The position numbers and the translations under genes are program-made. Of a stretch of 64,000 nucleotides of DNA, positions 1 to 7,021 are shown one piece after another. The notes below the pieces were generated by a model. The model was not told where the DNA came from. It searched no databases and saw nothing but the letters and a program-made list of their open reading frames with translations. How positions within the stretch are numbered: position 1 is the first letter of the stretch; each line of letters opens with the position of its first letter. Location of the stretch: the NCBI GenBank assembly GCA_965250275.1, contig OZ252297.1, positions 3,534,001 through 3,598,000 on the forward strand, given 5' to 3'. This DNA is from G965250275 sp965250275 (GTDB lineage: Bacteria > Pseudomonadota > Alphaproteobacteria > Rhodobacterales > Rhodobacteraceae).

Positions 1-159
1 CAACCGCATCAACCAACTTTGCCGGATATCCATTGGACCCGTGACCCGCACAACATCATTTCTGCCTGTCCGGTTTGCGTAATGCGCGTGAAAAACCGCC
101 GGCATGCTTGCCCAGTCTTCGCCAAAGATAGGTTCGAAGAAAGGTTGGTTTTCTGACAT
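1..159 (-). CDS. N-terminal part of an uncharacterised protein, possibly DUF4166-like (partial)
   Basis: Reading leftward from the ATG at 157-159, an open frame of 53 codons runs off the left edge. The protein begins MSENQPFFEPIFGEDW and continues with a FHAHYANRTGR...GPMDI stretch. Proteins with a 'LP..FH' start next to DUF2269 genes are sometimes DUF4166 family members, so that is my tentative family guess. AAGAGGTAACC lies just upstream of the start and could be the ribosome site. It is divergent from the DUF2269 gene with a 44-bp gap. Too little is visible to assign a function. Confidence 0.55.
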   Translation of the reverse strand, partial: MSENQPFFEPIFGEDWASMPAVFHAHYANRTGRNDVVRVTGPMDIRQSWLMRL

Positions 160-203
160 GGTTACCTCTTGTCCGCTTAAGCGCCAGGTGGTTATCCAAG
201 GAT

Positions 204-668
204 ATGGATTACCTTGTCTTAAAATGGATTCACATTGTCAGCTCAACTGTGCTGTTTGGGACCGGAATTGGGCTCGCGTTTTTCTATTTGGCAGCGCATA
301 GGATAATAGATCTTGGCGCGATTAAGTTCGCAACGCGGATGGTAGTTTGGGGTGATCTCGTCTTCACGACGCCGGCCGGTGTTGTTCAAATCGTCAGTGG
401 GACATGGCTGATATTGCAGGCAGGATGGACACTTGAGACCACGTGGTTGTGGGTCGCGCTGGTTCTGTTTGCCTTTGCGGGACTGTGTTGGGTCCCGGTC
501 GTATGGATCCAAATCCAGATGCGTAATATGGCGCGTGATGCGACTGAGCTTACCCAGCTTCCAGCTGTTTATTGGCGTTACCTGAGGCAATGGGTTTTGT
601 TGGGTTCGCTTGCCTTTCCTGCACTGCTTGTCGTGTTCTGGTTGATGGTGGCAAAACCGGGCTCTTGA
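204..668 (+). CDS. DUF2269-type integral membrane protein
   Basis: 154 residues, almost entirely hydrophobic. The N-terminus has a short K-W-I-H-I-V-S-S-T-V-L-F-G-T-G motif followed by four predicted membrane spans (about residues 10-30, 48-70, 80-100, 128-150). The K-x-x-H start, the GTG turn and the about 150-residue length fit the DUF2269 family of bacterial inner-membrane proteins, which have no established biochemical role. It is divergent from the partial gene at the left edge, and in related genomes such pairs often sit together, which is inference here. AAGGA immediately before the ATG is closer than usual, so initiation may be inefficient. Confidence 0.75.
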   Translation: MDYLVLKWIHIVSSTVLFGTGIGLAFFYLAAHRIIDLGAIKFATRMVVWGDLVFTTPAGVVQIVSGTWLILQAGWTLETTWLWVALVLFAFAGLCWVPVVWIQIQMRNMARDATELTQLPAVYWRYLRQWVLLGSLAFPALLVVFWLMVAKPGS

Positions 669-871
669 ATTGCTCTGAAATTACCGAGGGGTGAAAACAA
701 ATCAGATTTCCTATGCGGTGATGAGCCCGAAGCACCTTGTTTCACGCAGTTTGGCGTGCTGGAAACGGAAACCGACAACCTAGATTTCGACGAACATTTC
801 GCTTCTTCTGGTTCACGGCGTTCGCTGCGACGTAGAAAACTGGCGAAATGGTCTGGAAACGGTCATCAGAG

Positions 872-1060
872 ATGCCTTGGGACACCTCGCCGGATATCGG
901 GTCGGCGCGCTTGCAACGAAGCACCTCAACTTCAAGACGCTGATCCCCCGCCACGACAAGACTACCCCCTGCTCGAGCAATCAGCCGATGCCCTGAAAAC
1001 CGCCCTGCCCGACGTCAATGTCATCGAGGCGGAGGTCATGTCAGCGATCGACCTCTGAGA
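872..1060 (+). repeat. Degenerate direct repeat, copy 1 (remnant gene 3' end fused to a tadA-like edge)
   Basis: This segment is clearly homologous to 8858-9040, for example ATGTCAGCGATCGA near both ends and the shared GATCCCCCG.CACGACAAGA. On the plus strand copy 2 reads ...NFKTLIPRHDKT...VMSAIEL-stop. Copy 1 carries a 1-nt deletion near 965 that breaks this frame and ends VMSAIDL-stop. The left edge (CCTTGGGACACCTCGCCGG, TCGGGTCGG) also resembles the tadA interior at about 10147-10175. The donor gene is not recognised. Confidence 0.7.
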
Positions 1061-1332
1061 TTTGCGTTGAAAAGGGTGCGGGTCGGCTTTGCGGGAAGAA
1101 CCGCCGTTCGTTCCGCTCATGCAAAGGTCCGTTTTTTGGGAACGAGACGTGGCCCATACTGCAGAGAGCACGAATAGCTGGTTGCGTCTAAAGAACCGCC
1201 AAGCGGCTTTTGCGAGTAGATGTTTCACTCTCTTACAGACCGCGACTAAAAAGAAGTTCGTGGTCGTCTGGAGACGTAGCGAGATGAACGATACCTGCGC
1301 ACCCTATAGATGAACGATACGCCAAGCCGCAT

Positions 1333-1351
1333 TCCCGGAAACCTGCCGGGA
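1333..1351 (-). terminator. Weak hairpin downstream of the response regulator
   Basis: TCCCGG at 1333-1338 and CCGGGA at 1346-1351 form a perfect 6-bp stem with a 7-nt loop, 22 bp beyond the response-regulator stop. No U-run follows on the minus strand, so intrinsic termination is doubtful. Confidence 0.3.
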
Positions 1352-1372
1352 TAGGGTCCAAGCGCTAGAGCA

Positions 1373-2089
1373 CTAGCAGTCCTTCAAGGCACTGCCGGTC
1401 CCTCCATCCAGCCGGTAGCCCACGCCGCGCACGGTGACGAGACGCGGGGCGTCGGGCTGGGTGAGTTTCTTGCGCAGCCGCGCCATATAGACATCAACCA
1501 CGTTGGTCATCGGATCGGCATCTGCGCCCCAGGCATGGGAGAGGATACGCTCGCGGCTATGGACGCGGTCAGGATCGTTCACGAAGAGCCAAAGAATATC
1601 GAATTCGAGCCGCGTGAGTTCGAGGTTATGCCCGCCCAGTCTTGCGTCGCGCCGGTCTCGGTTGAGCACAAGCGGTCCGATTGCGGCACTGCGTGCGCCT
1701 GCGCCACCCTCGGACGTCCCACCCCCAGTGCTACGGCGCAGGAGTGCCGAGAGACGCGCCAGCAGCACATCGAAGGCAAAGGGTTTGGCCAGATAGTCAT
1801 CGGCACCCCGCCCCAGCCCCTCGACAACATCCTCGTCGGCATCGCGCGCCGTCAGCATCAGGATCGGCGTCGCCACCCCACCAGCGCGGAGCCGCTCGCA
1901 GACCACCATCCCGCTCAGGTCGGGGACCATTACGTCGAGCACGATTATCGCGTGCTCGCCGCTCAGGCCCGCTTCGAGCGCCTCGGTACCCGTCGCAACC
2001 CACGTCACATCATAACCTTCAGCTGCCAGACCGCGCTGGACAAAAGATGCAATGCGCATTTCGTCTTCTAGCAGGAGCAAAGGGATCAT
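1373..2089 (-). CDS. OmpR/PhoB-family response regulator
   Basis: 238 residues. The receiver domain covers about 1-115, with acidic residues E8-D9-E10, phospho-acceptor D52 (in IIVLDVMVPDLSG), T80 and K102 (LAKPF). A winged-helix DNA-binding domain follows (about 135-232), with LELTRLEFDILWLF and VRGVGYRL near the end, as in OmpR/QseB-like regulators. The start codon overlaps the stop of the upstream kinase gene by 4 bp (ATGA), so the two are translationally coupled. It is expected to bind direct repeats. Candidate sites are the GTTCATG repeats at 4319-4336 in the promoter region shared with the divergent operon. Confidence 0.95.
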   Translation of the reverse strand: MIPLLLLEDEMRIASFVQRGLAAEGYDVTWVATGTEALEAGLSGEHAIIVLDVMVPDLSGMVVCERLRAGGVATPILMLTARDADEDVVEGLGRGADDYLAKPFAFDVLLARLSALLRRSTGGGTSEGGAGARSAAIGPLVLNRDRRDARLGGHNLELTRLEFDILWLFVNDPDRVHSRERILSHAWGADADPMTNVVDVYMARLRKKLTQPDAPRLVTVRGVGYRLDGGTGSALKDC

Positions 2090-3660
2090 GGGTCGGGTCC
2101 TTCTTCACTGACGGGCAAGGTCAGGGCGACACAGGTGCCCTGTCCCTCAACGCTTTCGATATCGAGCCTGCCACCATGGGCCTCTGCAATGGCCCTTGCG
2201 ACCGGCAAGCCAAGGCCGGTTCCGCCGGGTAGCGCATTTGAGCCGCGCACGAAGCGGTCGAAAATATGGGGCAGATCTTCGGCCGGGATGCCGATCCCGT
2301 TGTCGCGCACCGACACGGTAACCTCGTTGCCACGGCGCTCGACATCGACACGGATTGGATGAGCGTCCGGCGAGTAGCGTAGAGCATTATCGAGCAGAAC
2401 CATAAGGAGCTGGTGCAGCCGACCGGGATCACCTTTGACATGCCCCTGCAGAGCAGCGTTGCTACCGGCAAGTTCGATCGCCGCCTTCGGCGCGAGTTGA
2501 CGCGCGTCAGCGATCGTGCGCTCGACTTGCGCGCCGAGCGCGACCTGCGTCAGGCGCAACGGCACCTCTCCGGCCTCGCGCCGCGCCACGAAGAGCAGGT
2601 CATCTACGAGGCGGCTCATGTGCTCACTCTGTTCGACCACCGCTGCGAGAGCCTCGCAGGCGCTATCGTTCTGAACGTTGTCGCGGGAGCGGAGCGCCAC
2701 CTCCGCCTCGCCCCGCATGACGGTGAGAGGCGTGCGCAGTTCATGGCTGACATCGGCGAGAAAGCGGCGCCGTGTGTCGTCTTGTGCCGCCAGCCGGGCA
2801 TTGGCCTCCTGCAGCTCCTCCGTCCGTGCAGCCACACGCTTTTGCAGGTTTTGTTCTTCGGCGCGCAAGGCCTGGTCGGATTGCTCGATCTGCTCGGCCA
2901 TCACGTTAAAGTCACGGCTGAGACGACCCATTTCGTCGCTGCTGCGTTCGGGGATGCGGAAAGCAAGGTCGCCTTTGGAAAGCCGGGACGCGCCTTCGAG
3001 CAAGGCGCCGAAGGGCCGCATGAAAGAGAGCAGCAGAAGCGCGCTGCCGGCAACCGCTGCCATCAGGGTCAGCAGCCCTGCCGCCGTCCCGAGACGAATA
3101 CTGCGCCGGCTGAGGTCGGCGATCGCGTTGCGTGTCACGATCACCTTGGCCGCCTCTTCCGCGATGGCGATGTCGACCATCGGCGCAAGCCGATTGTCGA
3201 GCATCTCCATAACGTCCTGCAATGGGCGCGCGAAAGCCTGCGCCCCGTCGGCGGCTCCTGCAGGCGACATCCGCGCCAGCGTCGCCTCGATGTCGCGAAG
3301 CACCGCGGCGATCTCATCGAGTTGCGCGAGTTTGCTGGCCTGCTCCTCGCCGCTGACCCGGCCTTCCTCAACAACAACGCCGCGGATCGCCGCTAGATCG
3401 CTGCGCACCGCCGCCTTCGTCAGGCTCAGTCGCTCCGCGATTTCGGGGGTCCGCGCAGCAGCAGTTGCGACTTCGAGGAGCAGCATGTCGATAATGTCGA
3501 CTTCGAGCGCGAGGTAGAGAGTCAGTTGGTCCTCAGCCAACGTTACCGAGGCCATCCCCCGGTCGATGCCGCGCGCAAGGATCAGCGTCAGTGTGGCACA
3601 GATCGCTGCGCCAAGTGCGAGTACCGTCGCGAAAGTTATGATCTTGGTGCGGAATTGCAT
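2086..3660 (-). CDS. HAMP-containing sensor histidine kinase
   Basis: 524 residues. One membrane span lies near residues 8-30, then a roughly 160-residue helical extracytoplasmic sensor region, a second span at about 192-214, HAMP to about 267 and a coiled coil. HisKA follows with phospho-acceptor H306 in FLADVSHELRTPL. The C-terminal HATPase has an N-box (LLDNALRYSP), G1 (DNGIGIP) and G2 (GTGLGLPVA). It is the cognate partner of the overlapping response regulator. The sensor region has no domain I can name. The Asp/Gly-repeat exported protein encoded just upstream is a plausible periplasmic partner or ligand buffer (inference). Confidence 0.94.
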   Translation of the reverse strand: MQFRTKIITFATVLALGAAICATLTLILARGIDRGMASVTLAEDQLTLYLALEVDIIDMLLLEVATAAARTPEIAERLSLTKAAVRSDLAAIRGVVVEEGRVSGEEQASKLAQLDEIAAVLRDIEATLARMSPAGAADGAQAFARPLQDVMEMLDNRLAPMVDIAIAEEAAKVIVTRNAIADLSRRSIRLGTAAGLLTLMAAVAGSALLLLSFMRPFGALLEGASRLSKGDLAFRIPERSSDEMGRLSRDFNVMAEQIEQSDQALRAEEQNLQKRVAARTEELQEANARLAAQDDTRRRFLADVSHELRTPLTVMRGEAEVALRSRDNVQNDSACEALAAVVEQSEHMSRLVDDLLFVARREAGEVPLRLTQVALGAQVERTIADARQLAPKAAIELAGSNAALQGHVKGDPGRLHQLLMVLLDNALRYSPDAHPIRVDVERRGNEVTVSVRDNGIGIPAEDLPHIFDRFVRGSNALPGGTGLGLPVARAIAEAHGGRLDIESVEGQGTCVALTLPVSEEGPDP

Positions 3661-3687
3661 GGCGCGTTCTAGGACCGGTCGCGGGGA

Positions 3688-4170
3688 TCAATCGTCACCG
3701 CCATCTCCATCACCATCCCCGTCGCCGTCGCCATCGCCGTCTCCATCTCCGTCGCCGTCCCCGTCTCCATCTCCGTCCCCATCGCTATCGCCGCCGCCCC
3801 AGCCATCATCATCGCCATCGTCATCGCCTGAGGCGCGGCCACCGCCGAGCGCTCCCTCACCGCGCTCATTGGCGCCGCGTCCTTCGCCCGGAGAAGCTTG
3901 TGGGCCTGGACGCTGGACCCGGTAGCCCATCTCGCGGATCACCGCATACAGTGCATTGGCCGTCACCATGTCGCCCCGGCGCTCGGCCCGGATTGCGCGC
4001 TGCGCCAGCAAACGCACGACATCGGGGACATCGCCTTGTTGCACCTCGATCAGCGGATCCATTGCAAACTCGACCGCAGGCAGGTGCGGGACGGCCTGCA
4101 CAGCCGATGCTTCGCGCGGCAGCGCGGGCGCAAGTGCCAGCAACAAGGTCAGCAACGTGACCGGTTTCAT
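3688..4170 (-). CDS. Exported protein with long Asp-Gly repeat tail
   Basis: 160 residues from the ATG at 4168-4170, chosen over a longer frame because GGAGAGG precedes it and it begins with a good signal peptide (MKPVTLLTLLLALAPALPREASA). Residues about 35-80 form a helical region (LIEVQQGDVPDVVRLLAQRA...ANALYAVIREMGY). After a Gly/Arg-rich linker, the last about 50 residues are DDDGDDDGW followed by an almost pure (DG)n tract. That tail is strongly acidic and likely to bind divalent cations. It is the first gene of a three-gene operon with the kinase and regulator (27-bp gap). The (DG)n tract is built from near-identical 6-bp units and may vary in length. Function unknown. Confidence 0.75.
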   Translation of the reverse strand: MKPVTLLTLLLALAPALPREASAVQAVPHLPAVEFAMDPLIEVQQGDVPDVVRLLAQRAIRAERRGDMVTANALYAVIREMGYRVQRPGPQASPGEGRGANERGEGALGGGRASGDDDGDDDGWGGGDSDGDGDGDGDGDGDGDGDGDGDGDGDGDGGDD

Positions 4171-4296
4171 ACGCCAAACCTCTCCGCCCAGTGCCTCTCC
4201 CGTGCCAATGACGGTGCTCGGCTGTGTAGCGCTACTCTGGATCAGGTAACCCGTGATGCCTTCTGAACATGCGAAAAGTCCAGCGTGATCGACAAA

Positions 4297-4336
4297 CATG
4301 AACACAACTTAATTGCTCGTTCATGTGCTGTTCATG
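4297..4336. promoter_or_regulatory. GTTCATG repeats: likely response-regulator operator in a divergent promoter
   Basis: GTTCATG occurs at 4319-4325 and again at 4330-4336, exactly 11 bp apart in direct orientation. An inverted copy, CATGAAC, lies at 4297-4303. Direct repeats spaced about one helical turn are the classic binding arrangement of OmpR-family regulators. The site is in the 243-bp region between the leftward kinase operon and the rightward hydroxylase operon, so one regulator could control both. Confidence 0.6.
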
Positions 4337-4413
4337 CGCGCGACAGGACAGGATCAGGAGCGGCGCGCATCTTAGGTCTCATCGAACGCAACACAGACCT
4401 CAGGAGACCTGCA

Positions 4414-5016
4414 ATGAAACACTTCAAGCGCATCCTAGACAACGTGCCCACTGAGCCTCTGCTCCGCGAGATCACCTCTGTGGACGATGCCTGGGCACAG
4501 GCGACAGGACGGCAGGATAAGATCGCCGTGCAACGCGAAGCGCTCGCGATCCCTCTGCGTGGTCTGCGCAAAAGCCAGATCTACGGCCGCAAGCGCAGCG
4601 ACGTACACGAGAGCCGCTGGACCACGGGTTCGTCGGCCTTCCCGCTCGCGCGGGCTTTCATCACAGATGTGGCGACGCGCCTTGATGCCGATCTGAGCCG
4701 CGCCAAGATCGTCTGCCTGGCCGCGGGAAACACTGTTTATCCGCATATCGACCGCGGCGAGTACTACCGTTTTCGGGGGCGCTATCACATGGTGCTGAAA
4801 TCCTCCGCGGGCTCCTGGATGAAGGCCGGGGACGAAGAGGTCCGGATGCGTGAGGGCGAGCTTTGGTGGTTCGACAACGACCAGATGCACGAGGCGCACA
4901 ATGATGGTGATGAAGACCGTATCCACATCATCTTCGATTTGCTGCCCGCGCATATGCGCGAAAAGGCTGCGGCAGCGACCGAAGCTGCGCGCCGCGCCAA
5001 CATGGCGGAGGCCTGA
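4414..5016 (+). CDS. Aspartyl/asparaginyl beta-hydroxylase-like dioxygenase
   Basis: 200 residues from the ATG at 4414, chosen because AGGAGA lies 7 bp upstream and the family begins here; a longer frame from 4285 has no ribosome site. The double-stranded beta-helix fold shows H111-x-D113 (YPHIDRG), a second metal histidine at about H159 in WWFDNDQMHEAHN, and a 2-oxoglutarate-type arginine R169 before HIIFD. These fit PF05118 Fe(II)/2-oxoglutarate hydroxylases. The substrate is unknown. The family hydroxylates Asp, Asn or small molecules. The Asp-rich protein encoded divergently is a tempting but unproven partner. It is first in a four-gene operon (3-bp gap to the next gene). Confidence 0.85.
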   Translation: MKHFKRILDNVPTEPLLREITSVDDAWAQATGRQDKIAVQREALAIPLRGLRKSQIYGRKRSDVHESRWTTGSSAFPLARAFITDVATRLDADLSRAKIVCLAAGNTVYPHIDRGEYYRFRGRYHMVLKSSAGSWMKAGDEEVRMREGELWWFDNDQMHEAHNDGDEDRIHIIFDLLPAHMREKAAAATEAARRANMAEA

Positions 5017-5019
5017 GCG

Positions 5020-5940
5020 ATGGAGGTTGCAGACACCGTTTTTCAGCCGGGCGTACCCGGCCTGATCCCAGATGCTTGGATCGTGACCCCGCGGCGCGCG
5101 ATGCGTGCTCCGGCAGTCATCGCCGTCCATGGCATCACACGCGGCGTAGACGAAATGGTCTCGCACCTGCTCCCGCGCGCTGCGGAGACTGGTCGAACAC
5201 TGATCGTGCCGCATTTCGACAAGGACCATTGGCCGCGCTACCAACGCGCAGCCTGCAAGAACCGGGCCGATTGGGCGCTGATCCGCTTAGCGGATGCGCT
5301 GCGCGCCGAAGGTTTGCTGGGCACAGAACCATTTGATCTGTCGGGTTTTTCGGGTGGTGCGCAATTTGCCCACCGTTTCGCCTGGCTCTACCCGAACCTT
5401 GTGGGACGGCTGTGCCTGACCGCTCCAGGCTGGTGGACATGGCCGAATACAGAAGCGAGCTGGCCCTATGGCATCTGCTCCGCGCCCGATGACAAGGGCC
5501 AGGGGTTTCGGCTGCAGGCCAACCTGCGGCGGCTCCTCGACCGCAGGATCACCGTCTGCGTGGGCAGCGACGATGTCGAGCGCGACGAGAACCTGCGCAA
5601 AGGTTCGGAAATCGACGCGCAGCAAGGCCCACACCGGCTCGCCCGTGCGCGCCGCTGGTGCGCCGCAATCGACGCGGCGGCGCGCAACCAGGGTCTTGCA
5701 CCTTCGATCTCACTGCGTGTGTTGCAGGGCTGCGGTCATAACTTCGTCGAATGCGTCGCAAACGGCGCGCTCGACCACGACTTCATCAATTCGGGCCCGT
5801 TTGAAGCGACCCGATCTGCCACCGGTTCCGAAGGACCCTCCGACGCCGCTTTCGGTGGCGCGATGTGCAACGGCTACGCCAGTGCGCAGGAACTTATGGC
5901 AGCCAAACTGGCACAACCTCTTGAAAGGACAGCCGCATGA
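5020..5940 (+). CDS. Alpha/beta-hydrolase fold protein
   Basis: 306 residues. VIAVHGITRG (oxyanion region) is near residue 35. The nucleophile elbow GFSGG has S111, and a late GCGHNF supplies the likely catalytic histidine; an acid may come from the VGSDD region. There is no signal peptide, so it is cytoplasmic. It lies 3 bp after the hydroxylase gene and overlaps the next gene by 4 bp, so all are translationally coupled. Its tandem WW motifs (PGWWTW) and the DKDHWPRY stretch are unusual. The substrate is unknown; esterase, peptidase or thioesterase activity are all possible. Confidence 0.82.
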   Translation: MEVADTVFQPGVPGLIPDAWIVTPRRAMRAPAVIAVHGITRGVDEMVSHLLPRAAETGRTLIVPHFDKDHWPRYQRAACKNRADWALIRLADALRAEGLLGTEPFDLSGFSGGAQFAHRFAWLYPNLVGRLCLTAPGWWTWPNTEASWPYGICSAPDDKGQGFRLQANLRRLLDRRITVCVGSDDVERDENLRKGSEIDAQQGPHRLARARRWCAAIDAAARNQGLAPSISLRVLQGCGHNFVECVANGALDHDFINSGPFEATRSATGSEGPSDAAFGGAMCNGYASAQELMAAKLAQPLERTAA

Positions 5941-7004
5941 CACAGACACGTCTCATTCAAAGCATCGGTCCTGCCGCCGCAGCAAAGTGGAGCTTCGCCG
6001 CACGCCGCGTCGAGCGCAGCAAAGCCGTCCGGCTCCTGTCGGCTCCATCCGACCTCGCCACCGTGCGTGCGGGCGATTTGGTGCTGGCCGAGGTGACGAA
6101 GATCGGCAACCACAAGCGCCTGCAATGCGCCGATGGCCGTTTCTCACCGCTTTGGCCCGGAGACCGTATCGTCGTCGCCTGCGCCGACCGCTATGCCGTA
6201 GACCAGTTCCACGGGCACGCCCGGATCAAGGGCAACAGCGCCGATCTGCTCGCAGGCGGCGGTGTTGCCGGGGAAATCATCTCGCGAAATGACAAGGTTT
6301 CGCGCGGCACCACGCTGTCCATTCTCGGACGGCTTGCGGATGCACGCGGCGCTGCCATCAATGTGGACCGCTTTGCGCTTCCGCCCGAGGCGCCAGGACG
6401 GTCTGCGCTCGTGATCGGCGTCCTCGGCACCGGCATGAACGCCGGCAAGACCGCCGCCGCCGCTGGCCTCATCAATGGGTTCACGCGGCTCGGACGGCGG
6501 GTCGCGGCAATCAAGGCGACCGGCACCGGATCTTTCGGGGACTTGCATGAATACGAAGCCGCAGGCGCGGCGCAGGTGCTCGATTTCACCGATGCCGGGA
6601 TGGCCTCGACCTACCGGCAACCGCTCGAACGGGTGATCGCGGCGACCGACCTACTGCTCGCACATGCCGCGTGCTGTGATGTGGCTGTGGTTGAGCTGGC
6701 CGATGGTGTCAGCCAGGTGGAAACCGCCGCGCTGCTGTCGCGTCCGGACTACGTCGCGCGTCTAGACGGGACCATCCTTGCCGCACCTGACGCGCTGGCT
6801 GCGCAGGGTGCTCTGTCCTGGCTCGACGAGCGCGGGCTCGAGCCGATGGCGCTGAGCGGGCTGATAACACGGGCGCCGCTCGCCGCAGAAGAAGCAGGGA
6901 CAGCCACAGGTCTGCAGGTGATGGACCGTATGGTGCTTGCCGATCCCGCGACCGCGTCGGCCTTCGAGGCGCGCCTCGCTGAGCGCCGCTTGAGCGCAGC
7001 CTGA
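5937..7004 (+). CDS. DUF1611-like P-loop NTPase domain protein
   Basis: 355 residues. The N-terminal half (about 40-150) carries VRAGDLVLAEV..IGNHKRLQ...LWPGDRIVV..ADRYAVDQF, a conserved-looking beta-rich domain. The C-terminal half is a P-loop domain with GTGMNAGKT (about 164-172, K171), IKATGTGSFGD, and VAVVELADGVSQVETAALL. This resembles the C-terminal domain of DUF1611 proteins, one branch of which (DgcN) is described as a D-glutamate N-acetyltransferase. Whether this one shares that activity is unknown. It is coupled to the hydrolase gene (ATGA overlap) and is followed 17 bp later by an ABC exporter gene. Confidence 0.72.
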   Translation: MTQTRLIQSIGPAAAAKWSFAARRVERSKAVRLLSAPSDLATVRAGDLVLAEVTKIGNHKRLQCADGRFSPLWPGDRIVVACADRYAVDQFHGHARIKGNSADLLAGGGVAGEIISRNDKVSRGTTLSILGRLADARGAAINVDRFALPPEAPGRSALVIGVLGTGMNAGKTAAAAGLINGFTRLGRRVAAIKATGTGSFGDLHEYEAAGAAQVLDFTDAGMASTYRQPLERVIAATDLLLAHAACCDVAVVELADGVSQVETAALLSRPDYVARLDGTILAAPDALAAQGALSWLDERGLEPMALSGLITRAPLAAEEAGTATGLQVMDRMVLADPATASAFEARLAERRLSAA

Positions 7005-7021
7005 CCGAGGAGGTAAGTGGA

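Larger units (their letters stand above)
669..1372. other. Gene-free stretch with degenerate gene debris
   Basis: About 700 bp without a convincing gene. It contains repeat copy 1 (872-1060, described separately) and a 13-bp direct repeat, AGATGAACGATAC, at 1282-1294 and 1308-1320 (26-bp period). There is also a small hairpin at 1333-1351. The short open frames here have no homologue-like features and non-coding composition. I read it as the decayed left edge of the inserted block. Confidence 0.5.

Noticed and set aside
3669..3925. Tandem PSPSPS or METGTATE frames opposite or beside the (DG)n tract
   Set aside because: Other-frame readings of the hexamer repeat; only the minus-strand frame has a signal peptide and a ribosome site.
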